Below, piece by piece: positions 1 through 5,502 of a stretch of 9,326 bases of DNA. A program made the position numbers and the translations under genes. Position 1 is the first letter of the stretch. Every line of letters starts with the position of its first letter. This DNA is from Syntrophomonadaceae bacterium (GTDB lineage Bacteria > Bacillota > Dethiobacteria > DTU022): the NCBI GenBank assembly GCA_003552365.1, contig PUKR01000225.1:1-9326 (forward strand). Direction: 5' to 3'. Under the pieces are notes generated by a model, which had not been told where the DNA came from, ran no database searches, and saw only the letters and a program-made list of their open reading frames with translations.

Positions 1-17
1 CGCCGGCGTTAGTGAGA

Positions 18-47
18 AAGACAACAGGTAAATGGTTATGTTATAAT
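18..47 (+). promoter_or_regulatory. Extended -10 promoter for the NusG domain II gene
   Basis: A perfect TATAAT lies at 42-47, preceded by TG at 39-40 with one base between, which is the extended -10 pattern of sigma-A promoters. The best -35 is AAGACA at 18-23 (four of six consensus bases, 18-nt spacer). Transcription would start near position 54, giving a leader of about 12 nt before the ATG at 66. The leader holds GGTGAT (55-60), complementary to the 3' end of 16S rRNA. The short leader is a mild weakness of the call. Confidence 0.6.
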
Positions 48-65
48 ACTGTTGGGTGATGCAGA

Positions 66-485
66 ATGATCAATATAAAAGTAAAAACTGCCGATTATTT
101 TATAATCGGTTTTATTATTGTAATAGGGTTTACCAGTTTGTGGTTTAACTTGCAGGAAGTCGATGCTGCGGGACAAAAGTATGCCACGGTCCATTTAGAG
201 AACGAACAGGTAACCGAACTCTCTCTGTCTGAAGGCGAAGCTTATGAATATGATTTACAATTTGGTGAAGACAATGAACATACGGCAGAGATTGAAATTA
301 AAGATGGCAGGGTAAGGATGCTGCCAATGGGAGAAGAATTGTGCCCACAGGCGATCTGTTCCCACACCGGCTGGATAGAACATTCTTATGAAAGTATTGT
401 TTGCCTGCCCAATCAAATCATGATCGATCTCAAGGTATTGTCCCCGGCTGAAACTGACGATGATATTGACGGAGTGACCTATTGA
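66..485 (+). CDS. Membrane-anchored NusG domain II-containing protein
   Basis: A 139-residue protein. Residues about 11-29 form one hydrophobic segment after a short basic N-terminus, so it is probably a signal anchor or uncleaved signal peptide with the rest outside the cytoplasm. The C-terminal half carries the NusG_II (PF07009-type) pattern: CPQAIC (C93, C98), then HTGWI, then a third cysteine in SIVCLPNQ (C113), followed by a hydrophobic strand. It lacks the NusG NGN and KOW domains, so it is not a transcription factor despite the family name. In other Firmicutes such proteins often sit beside Gx-transporter, ApbE or Rnf-type genes; none is visible here, so its function is unknown. The start is supported by GGTGAT five bases upstream. 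It appears to form its own transcription unit, because the next gene has a separate promoter. The acidic tail (ETDDDID) is not part of the domain. Confidence 0.8.
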   Translation: MINIKVKTADYFIIGFIIVIGFTSLWFNLQEVDAAGQKYATVHLENEQVTELSLSEGEAYEYDLQFGEDNEHTAEIEIKDGRVRMLPMGEELCPQAICSHTGWIEHSYESIVCLPNQIMIDLKVLSPAETDDDIDGVTY

Positions 486-510
486 TTTATTTATCAATCA
501 TTTAATTAGA

Positions 511-573
511 CTTACTTATTTTTAACCACGTAGCATAACAAGCATGTAAGTAAGAGCGGAGATGCTTGATGCT
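511..573. repeat. Interleaved inverted repeats upstream of the DUF177 promoter
   Basis: Two perfect inverted repeats interlock just upstream of the -35 box: CTTACTTA (511-518) with TAAGTAAG (547-554), and CAAGCAT (539-545) with ATGCTTG (562-568). The arms cross, so as RNA the two stems could only form alternately or as a pseudoknot. GATGCT is also directly repeated at 561-566 and 568-573, ending two bases before the -35. The region lies between genes and upstream of the promoter, so a protein-binding operator is one possible reading. Chance in AT-rich sequence is another. Confidence 0.4.
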
Positions 574-575
574 GG

Positions 576-604
576 TTGACAAAGAAATTAAAGCTCTATA
601 TAAT
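576..604 (+). promoter_or_regulatory. Perfect consensus sigma-A promoter for DUF177-rpmF
   Basis: TTGACA at 576-581 and TATAAT at 599-604 are separated by exactly 17 nt, so both hexamers and the spacer match the consensus completely. Transcription would start at about A611, leaving a leader of about 19 nt that contains GGGGTG (619-624) before the ATG at 630. The same TTG could be read as a start codon for an N-terminally longer DUF177 protein, but that extension is promoter sequence rather than protein. Exact consensus suggests strong, mainly constitutive transcription, fitting a ribosomal protein operon. Confidence 0.85.
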
Positions 605-629
605 TACTTTAGTTTTTTGGGGTGTAAAT

Positions 630-1160
630 ATGCTTATCCATTTGCCTGATATTAAGTCTAAGCTGGGTGAAACATTAGATTACAGCTTCCAGGTGGAGCT
701 TGACGATTACTATGATGATTTTCCTGAAGGCGGAAAGCTGACAATGCAATTTAACGCCTCCTACAGTGAAGGTGAGGTGTTGATTACAGGAAGCTTTGAA
801 GCATCAATAACGGCACTTTGCTCAAGGTGCTTGGAGCCTTTTCTTCAAGTTCAAAAAGCTGATTTTAACGAAGTTTTTACTGTGACTCAGCATGGATTTG
901 ATGAGGAGTTCTCGGACTCCCTGGCTGAAGAGGCAGCAAATCGGTTAGTGGTCAGTGGAGATGACCTTTATCTTGAAGAATATGTACGGCAATTGATTAT
1001 ACTCTCCCAGGAATATCGTCCTTTATGCAAACCGGATTGCAAGGGAATTTGTGACCAATGCGGCACTGATCTTAACCAGTCCTCATGCCAATGCAGCAAG
1101 GGTGAAGAAATGATTGATGTCAGGCTGCTTAAACTAAAAGAATACTATTCAGGCAGTTAA
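630..1160 (+). CDS. YceD/DUF177 family protein (23S rRNA accumulation protein)
   Basis: A 176-residue protein of the YceD/DUF177 family, encoded immediately upstream of rpmF as in many bacteria. Genetic work on the E. coli and plant members links the family to 23S rRNA accumulation; the molecular activity is not established. Visible marks are the N-terminal MLIHLPDIKSKLGETLDYSF segment, the central CSRCLEPF motif (C64, C67), and a C-terminal cysteine cluster beginning LCKPDCKGICDQCGTDLN (C133, C137, C141, C144, then C153 and C155) that may bind zinc. I chose ATG 630 over the in-frame TTG at 576. The extra 18 residues do not resemble the family N-terminus, the TTG belongs to a perfect -35 box, and GGGGTG lies five bases before ATG 630. 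rpmF follows after 20 nt, so the two are very probably co-transcribed. Confidence 0.88.
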   Translation: MLIHLPDIKSKLGETLDYSFQVELDDYYDDFPEGGKLTMQFNASYSEGEVLITGSFEASITALCSRCLEPFLQVQKADFNEVFTVTQHGFDEEFSDSLAEEAANRLVVSGDDLYLEEYVRQLIILSQEYRPLCKPDCKGICDQCGTDLNQSSCQCSKGEEMIDVRLLKLKEYYSGS

Positions 1161-1180
1161 ACTGTTAAGGAGGAATTAAA

Positions 1181-1357
1181 GTGGCTGTTCCAAAAAGAAG
1201 AACTTCCAAGTCTAAGCGGAACATGAGAAGAGCAAGCAGGAAGGTATCTGCTCCCCATCTGGTTCCCTGTCCACAGTGCCATGAATTAAAGCCCAATCAC
1301 CGGGTTTGTTTAAATTGCGGACACTATAAGGATAAGGAAGCTGTAAAAGTAAAATAA
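1181..1357 (+). CDS. rpmF: 50S ribosomal protein L32 (zinc-ribbon form)
   Basis: A 58-residue ORF opening with a GTG start and MAVPKRRTSKSKRNMRRA, the hallmark basic N-terminus of bL32. It continues with a zinc ribbon CPQC (C30, C33) and CLNC (C43, C46), followed by GHYKDKE. All four cysteines are present, so this is the zinc-binding (C+) form rather than the cysteine-free paralogue some bacteria use under zinc limitation. The ribosome binding site AAGGAGG (1167-1173) sits seven bases before the GTG and is very strong, as expected for a ribosomal protein. It lies 20 nt after DUF177 and is followed 10 nt later by a terminator-like hairpin. It encodes a structural protein of the large ribosomal subunit. 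Confidence 0.97.
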   Translation: MAVPKRRTSKSKRNMRRASRKVSAPHLVPCPQCHELKPNHRVCLNCGHYKDKEAVKVK

Positions 1358-1367
1358 GTTTAAATGG

Positions 1368-1412
1368 ACAGTACGCCTTTTATAGAAAGAGGGGCGTACT
1401 GTATCTATTTTT
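1368..1412 (+). terminator. Intrinsic terminator or attenuator between rpmF and plsX
   Basis: ACAGTACGCC (1368-1377) pairs perfectly with GGCGTACTGT (1393-1402), and the stem can extend inward by G-U and A-U pairs. It is followed by ATCTATTTTT (1403-1412), a U-rich run. This is the standard layout of a Rho-independent terminator. It begins 10 bases after the L32 stop codon and ends about 30 bases before plsX, leaving little room for a separate plsX promoter. Partial read-through into the fab block is therefore likely, which would lower lipid-gene output relative to rpmF. Confidence 0.8.
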
Positions 1413-1443
1413 AAGGCTTGATTAAAGGATGTGGGAATGCTTG

Positions 1444-2472
1444 GTGCGAGTCGCTATAGATGCAATGGGTGGTGATCACGCTCCCGGGGAAATAGTTGCC
1501 GGTGCTGTGGCCGCTCTTAATGGGTTGAGTGATCTTGAAATTACCCTTGTCGGAAGGGAAAGTGATGTCCGGGCATGTCTAAAAGGGAAAAAATATCCTT
1601 CAGATCGCTTGAACATAGTCCATGCCGATGAAATTATTGCCCCCGACGATGATCCGGGGTTATCGATCAGAAAAAAGAAAAACGCTTCCATGGTCAAGGT
1701 ATTGCAGATGGTCCGGGAAAAAAAAGCCGATGCTGCTCTCAGTGCCGGCAACACCGGGGCGTTAATGGCGGGAGGCTTACTTTTTTTAGGCAGGTTAAGT
1801 GGAATCAGCCGGCCGGCTTTGCTAACTCCGATGCCGGGATTTAATGGTGGCTCGGTATTGTTTTTAGATGTCGGCGCCAATATGGATGCGAAACCGGAAC
1901 AGCTTGTCCAGTATGCATATATGGGCCGGGTTTATTCCCAACAAATAGTAGGCTGCCCTGAGCCACGGGTTGGCTTGCTTAATGTGGGAGTCGAAGCAAA
2001 TAAGGGCAATGCCCAGGTAAAGAAAGCATACGCTATTTTAAATGACCACTTACCCCACTTTTACGGCAACGTGGAAGGAACGGATATTTTTTACAACGTT
2101 GTTGATGTCGTTGTTTGTGATGGTTTTGTAGGAAATATATTTTTAAAATCGGCAGAAGGGTTGTCCCGGACAATACTCGGGTTTTTCAAACAGGAAATCA
2201 GCAGTAAACTTCGTTATAAACTGGGTGCTATGCTGCTTCGTCCTGTTTTTCACGGTTTACGCAATAAAATTGATGATTCCGGTTATGGGGGAGCGCCTCT
2301 TTTAGGAGTAAATGGTTTGTGTGTCAAGTGCCATGGTTCATCACGAGCCAGGTCAATCGAACAAGCTTTATACAAGCAGGTTCACCCATTTGTCAAAAAA
2401 GATGTTACCAGGCAGCTCCAGGAAAAGTTAAATGAATTGTCCGGGATGATCAACGGAGGAGAAGATGAATAA
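1444..2472 (+). CDS. plsX: Phosphate acyltransferase PlsX
   Basis: PlsX converts acyl-ACP and phosphate into acyl-phosphate, the donor used by PlsY to acylate glycerol-3-phosphate in phospholipid synthesis. It is a peripheral, membrane-associated enzyme. Family signatures run in order: DAMGGDHAP near the N-terminus, SAGNTGALMAGG, DVGANMDAKPEQLVQYA, LLNVGVEANKGN, VVVCDGFVGNIFLKSAEG, and GGAPLLGVNG followed by CHGSSRA. At 342 residues it has the usual length. The start is uncertain. The longest frame opens at ATG 1429, but the family N-terminus (MRVAIDAMGG-like) fits GTG 1444, or TTG 1441 one codon earlier. GTGGGA at 1431-1436 could serve as ribosome binding site, and AAGG at 1425-1428 directly abuts ATG 1429, which argues against that start. 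The gene overlaps fabH by 8 bases. The fapR regulator often found just before plsX in Firmicutes is absent here. Confidence 0.95.
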   Translation: MRVAIDAMGGDHAPGEIVAGAVAALNGLSDLEITLVGRESDVRACLKGKKYPSDRLNIVHADEIIAPDDDPGLSIRKKKNASMVKVLQMVREKKADAALSAGNTGALMAGGLLFLGRLSGISRPALLTPMPGFNGGSVLFLDVGANMDAKPEQLVQYAYMGRVYSQQIVGCPEPRVGLLNVGVEANKGNAQVKKAYAILNDHLPHFYGNVEGTDIFYNVVDVVVCDGFVGNIFLKSAEGLSRTILGFFKQEISSKLRYKLGAMLLRPVFHGLRNKIDDSGYGGAPLLGVNGLCVKCHGSSRARSIEQALYKQVHPFVKKDVTRQLQEKLNELSGMINGGEDE

Positions 2473-3454
2473 CCAGTACAATGTTGTAATAACCGGAACC
2501 GGTGCAGCTGTGCCCGAACAGGTGATTACTAATCAAGACCTGGAAAAGATGGTTGATACCAGTGATCAATGGATCATTTCCAGGACCGGAATCAGGGAAC
2601 GACGAAAACTGGAAGACGGGTACTCCAACACGGACTTGTCGGAAAAGGCGGCTAAAGAAGCCCTTGCTGATGCGGGCCTGGAGCCTTCAGATCTGGATAT
2701 GATTCTGGTGGCTACCGTAACCCCGGATTATCCCACCCCTGCTTCTTCCTGCTTGCTGCAGGCCAGGCTGGGGGCTTTTAATGCCGCCGCAATGGATTTA
2801 TCTGCCGGTTGTACCGGCTTTATTTATGCCCTTACAATCGCGCAGCAATTTATTAGTGGCGGAGCTTATAAAAATATCCTGGTCGTAGGAGTAGAGATCC
2901 TAACCCGGGTTACGGACTGGGAAGACAGGGGCACCTGCGTTTTATTTGGTGACGGCGCCGGTGCTGTAGTTGTACAGGGCACTGCTGAAGACCGGGGAAT
3001 AATAAACTGTTCAATCAAAGCTGACGGCCGCGGCGCCGAGCTGCTTTACATACCAGGGGGTGGCAGCAAGCACCCCGCCTGCCGGGAAACCCTGGCAGAG
3101 CGGATGCATTATTTAAAGATGAACGGCAATGAAGTATTTAAATTTGCGGTCAGCCAGGTAGAAGCGATGCTGCGTGATTTAATAAATGAGGAAGGTTTAA
3201 AGCCTGAGGATCTCGACATGGTACTTCTCCATCAGGCTAACTTAAGGATAATCGATTATGTCCGAAAACATCTCAAACTGCCTGTGGAAAAGTTTCCTGT
3301 AAATATTGATCGGTTGGGGAACACTTCGTCGGCCACAATCCCGATTTTGCTTCATGAAGAATTAGTTGCCGGACGCTTAAAAAAAGGTGACCTGGTAGCC
3401 ATGGTTGGCTTTGGTGCCGGTTTAACCTGGGGCGGTATTTTGATGAAGTGGTAG
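2465..3454 (+). CDS. fabH: 3-oxoacyl-ACP synthase III (FabH, KAS III)
   Basis: FabH condenses an acyl-CoA primer with malonyl-ACP to start fatty acid synthesis and so influences whether straight or branched chains are made. The 329 residues match the family length. The catalytic triad is visible: Cys116 in MDLSAGCTGFIYAL, His256 in LLHQANLRI, and Asn286 in DRLGNTSSATIP. Other marks are DQWIISRTGIRERR (residues 34-47), FGDGAGAVVV (161-170) and GFGAGLTWGG near the C-terminus. The start ATG lies inside the end of plsX, sharing ATGAATAA, and is preceded by GGAGGAG (2455-2461), so translation is probably coupled. Primer specificity cannot be read reliably from the sequence, although branched-chain primers are common in Firmicutes. 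Confidence 0.97.
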   Translation: MNNQYNVVITGTGAAVPEQVITNQDLEKMVDTSDQWIISRTGIRERRKLEDGYSNTDLSEKAAKEALADAGLEPSDLDMILVATVTPDYPTPASSCLLQARLGAFNAAAMDLSAGCTGFIYALTIAQQFISGGAYKNILVVGVEILTRVTDWEDRGTCVLFGDGAGAVVVQGTAEDRGIINCSIKADGRGAELLYIPGGGSKHPACRETLAERMHYLKMNGNEVFKFAVSQVEAMLRDLINEEGLKPEDLDMVLLHQANLRIIDYVRKHLKLPVEKFPVNIDRLGNTSSATIPILLHEELVAGRLKKGDLVAMVGFGAGLTWGGILMKW

Positions 3455-3471
3455 AAAGGAGTTTTTTAATT

Positions 3472-4407
3472 ATGCTTATTAAAGCAGGAGTTCTTTTCCC
3501 CGGCCAGGGAGCGCAGTATGCGGGGATGGGAATAGACTTTTATGAAAAATCAACAGCAGCGCGTTCAGTTTTTAACCAGGCAGAAGCGGTGTTGGGTAAA
3601 GACTTTCTCGATACAATTTTCTGTGGGCCTGAAGAAAAATTGCAGCAAACTGAAAACACCCAGCCGGCTATCCTTGCGGTAAGCGTCGCTATTTACCGGG
3701 ATTTAGAAAGCAGGGGAATGAATTCTTCCGCAATGGCCGGTTTGAGCCTGGGTGAATACAGTGCTTTGGTTTCCGCAGGAGCCCTGTCTTTTGAAGAAGC
3801 GCTTCCCCTGGTGCAAAAACGTGGAATTTATATGCAGGAGGCCGTTCCGGCCGGTAAGGGAAAAATGATTGCCATCATGGGCCTTGCCCATGAAAAAGTG
3901 GAAGAAATATGCCGGGAGGCACAGGAAATTGGCTTGGTTACCCCGGCTAATTACAATTGTCCGGGACAGATTGTAATTAGCGGAGAAGTAGCGGCTGTGG
4001 AACGTGTCCGGGAATTAGCAGGTGAAGCGGGTTCAAAAAGGAGCTCAGAATTAAAGGTAAGTGCTCCCTTTCACTGTTCTCTTTTACAATCTGCTGAAGA
4101 AAAGATGGCAGTAGAGCTGGAAAGTGTAAAGATAAAGCGGCCGAAAGTGCCGATCGTTAGCAATGTATCAGCTTGGTTTACCGATGATCCCGAACAAATT
4201 AAACATAACCTTATCAAACAGGTAAGCAACCCGATCATGTGGGAACAATCAATCCGCAATATGATTGCGGAAGGGATAGATCGCTTCGTCGGGGTCGGGC
4301 CGGGGAACTCACCGGCCAGGATGATGAAAAGAATTGATTCCGCTAAAAAGACAATCGCTGTGGAAAAAGTGGATGATGTTGAAAAAATAAAGGAATCCGG
4401 CAATTAA
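3472..4407 (+). CDS. fabD: Malonyl-CoA:ACP transacylase (FabD)
   Basis: FabD moves the malonyl group from malonyl-CoA to the phosphopantetheine arm of acyl carrier protein, supplying the extender unit for FabH and FabF. From the ATG at 3472 the protein has 311 residues, the usual size. The oxyanion-loop motif FPGQGAQ is at residues 9-15, nucleophile Ser92 in GLSLGEYSAL, Arg117 in QKRGIYMQ, and His201 in SAPFHC. These three residue numbers are those of the well-studied E. coli enzyme. The C-terminal VGPGNSPARMMKRI motif is present. An in-frame GTG at 3448 gives a longer frame, but the ribosome binding site AAAGGAG (3455-3461) lies within that extension and serves ATG 3472. It follows fabH by 17 nt, with no enoyl reductase gene between them. 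Confidence 0.96.
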   Translation: MLIKAGVLFPGQGAQYAGMGIDFYEKSTAARSVFNQAEAVLGKDFLDTIFCGPEEKLQQTENTQPAILAVSVAIYRDLESRGMNSSAMAGLSLGEYSALVSAGALSFEEALPLVQKRGIYMQEAVPAGKGKMIAIMGLAHEKVEEICREAQEIGLVTPANYNCPGQIVISGEVAAVERVRELAGEAGSKRSSELKVSAPFHCSLLQSAEEKMAVELESVKIKRPKVPIVSNVSAWFTDDPEQIKHNLIKQVSNPIMWEQSIRNMIAEGIDRFVGVGPGNSPARMMKRIDSAKKTIAVEKVDDVEKIKESGN

Positions 4408-4453
4408 TTTCCGAATTTTGAACGGGTAAGATTAAAGTAAAGAGGTGTTTTAC

Positions 4454-5197
4454 TTGAACTTGGAAGGGAAAACAGCGATAGTTACAGGTTCTTCAAGAGG
4501 TATTGGCCGGGCAATTGCCCTTGCTTTAGGCAAGGCCGGAGCTTCGGTGGTGGTTAACTATAGCGGCAATCAAGCTGCTGCGGAAGAAGTTAAAAATGAA
4601 ATAGAAAAAAACGGCGGATCGGCGATAACTGTTAAAGCTGATGTTACTGATTACAGTCAATGTGAACTGTTAGTGCAAAGCGCTATTGATCATTTCAAAA
4701 GAATTGATATACTTATTAATAATGCGGGCATCACCCGGGACAACTTGCTTGCCCGCATGAAAGAAAAAGAATGGCAAGAGGTAATCGATACCAATTTAAC
4801 AGGTGTCTACAACTGCTGCCGGGCAGTATACAAGCCTTTACTGAAACAGAAAAGCGGCGGCAGGATTGTTAATATCGCTTCGGTTGCCGGTATCCATGGC
4901 AATGCCGGCCAGGCTAATTATGCTGCCGCCAAGGGAGGAGTTATTTCCTTTACCAGGACCCTGGCCAAGGAATTGGGATCGAGGAACATCACGGTCAATG
5001 CGGTAGCTCCCGGATTTATTGATACTGAAATGACAGGTGAATTAAGCGATCAAGTTAAAGACCAAGTCTTATCTCGGATTGCGATGGGGCGGTTGGGCAA
5101 ACCTGAAGATGTTGCAGAAGTAGTCCTGTTTCTTGCCGGTTCCGCCCATTATGTTACCGGCCAGGTTATTGCCGTTGACGGTAACCTGTCAATGTAG
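4454..5197 (+). CDS. fabG: 3-oxoacyl-ACP reductase (FabG)
   Basis: FabG is the NADPH-dependent reductase of 3-ketoacyl-ACP in each elongation round, a classical short-chain dehydrogenase. From TTG 4454 it has 247 residues, typical for the family. The nucleotide-binding motif TGSSRGIG is at residues 11-18 and NNAG at about 89-92. The catalytic Asn114-Ser143-Tyr156-Lys160 tetrad is complete (DTNLTG, NIASVAG, YAAAK). The C-terminus has the conserved GRLGKPEDVAEVVLFL and VTGQVIAVDG segments. A longer frame starts at GTG 4445, but that GTG is the end of the ribosome binding site AAAGAGGTG, which stands six bases before TTG 4454; the protein then begins MNLEGKTAIVTG as expected. It lies 46 nt after fabD. 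Confidence 0.96.
   Translation: MNLEGKTAIVTGSSRGIGRAIALALGKAGASVVVNYSGNQAAAEEVKNEIEKNGGSAITVKADVTDYSQCELLVQSAIDHFKRIDILINNAGITRDNLLARMKEKEWQEVIDTNLTGVYNCCRAVYKPLLKQKSGGRIVNIASVAGIHGNAGQANYAAAKGGVISFTRTLAKELGSRNITVNAVAPGFIDTEMTGELSDQVKDQVLSRIAMGRLGKPEDVAEVVLFLAGSAHYVTGQVIAVDGNLSM
5162..5188 (+). repeat. Imperfect hairpin at the 3' end of fabG
   Basis: CAGGTTA (5162-5168) pairs with TAACCTG (5182-5188), and an inner CCG (5172-5174) pairs with CGG (5179-5181) across a four-base loop, with a three-base bulge (5169-5171) on one side. It overlaps the last codons of fabG and has no U-run after it, so it is not an intrinsic terminator. It might protect or mark a processed 3' end upstream of acpP, or it may be a by-product of codon choice in a conserved VDG region. 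Confidence 0.35.
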
Positions 5198-5243
5198 CAT
5201 TAGCATTTATCTAATTCTAAATAAAACAAACAATACAGCCGGG

Positions 5244-5253
5244 AGGAGGTGAT
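5244..5253 (+). promoter_or_regulatory. Very strong ribosome binding site of acpP
   Basis: AGGAGGTGAT is the full-length complement of the conserved 16S rRNA 3' tail and stands just before the ATG at 5257. It is the longest Shine-Dalgarno match in the window. This fits acyl carrier protein, which is needed in much larger amounts than the enzymes that use it and is encoded inside the same operon. Confidence 0.85.
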
Positions 5254-5256
5254 TGA

Positions 5257-5484
5257 ATGAGCGTCGAAAACAAGGTCAAAGATATTATTTCCGATCAGCT
5301 TGAAGTAGCGATTGACAAATTGTCGGCAGAAACAACTTTTGAAGATATCGATGCCGACTCCCTTGACATTGTAGAACTGGTGATGGCGTTAGAAGAAGAG
5401 TTTGACCTGGAGATATCCGATCAGGAAATTGAAAATGTTAAATCAGTCGGTGACGTAATTAAATACATCGAATCAAAAGTTTAA
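5257..5484 (+). CDS. acpP: Acyl carrier protein
   Basis: A 75-residue acidic protein that carries growing acyl chains on a phosphopantetheine arm, serving FabD, FabH, FabG, FabF and PlsX. The attachment site is Ser35 in the canonical DADSLD motif, followed by helix II, IVELVMALEEEFDLEI, the surface recognised by partner enzymes. The C-terminal VKSVGDVIKYIESK segment matches the family. Length and motif order are standard for the primary-metabolism carrier protein rather than a specialised polyketide or peptide carrier. It lies 59 nt after fabG and 18 nt before fabF. No convincing promoter is visible in the upstream gap, so its expression probably depends on the fab operon plus its very strong ribosome binding site. 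Confidence 0.97.
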   Translation: MSVENKVKDIISDQLEVAIDKLSAETTFEDIDADSLDIVELVMALEEEFDLEISDQEIENVKSVGDVIKYIESKV

Positions 5485-5502
5485 TGCCTATAGAGGTGAA
5501 AA

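Noticed and set aside
2..31. A short open stretch ending in TAA that could be the tail of an upstream gene
   Set aside because: Only nine codons are visible and they match no family I recognise, so no gene can be called.
481..498. ATTGATttatttATCAAT hairpin overlapping the stop of the NusG_II gene as a terminator
   Set aside because: The stem is six weak AT-rich pairs and no T-run follows.
1476..1880. Minus-strand ORF of 134 codons inside plsX
   Set aside because: It lies wholly within a well-supported gene, has low-complexity composition and no recognisable domain.
4071..4403. Minus-strand ORF of 110 codons inside fabD
   Set aside because: It is the antisense shadow of the fabD C-terminal region, with no family match or independent start signal.
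5199..5215. ATTAGcatttatCTAAT as a FapR operator before acpP
   Set aside because: The TTAG and CTAA halves are separated by seven bases, whereas the FapR site I recall needs nine and a different centre; no fapR gene is present.
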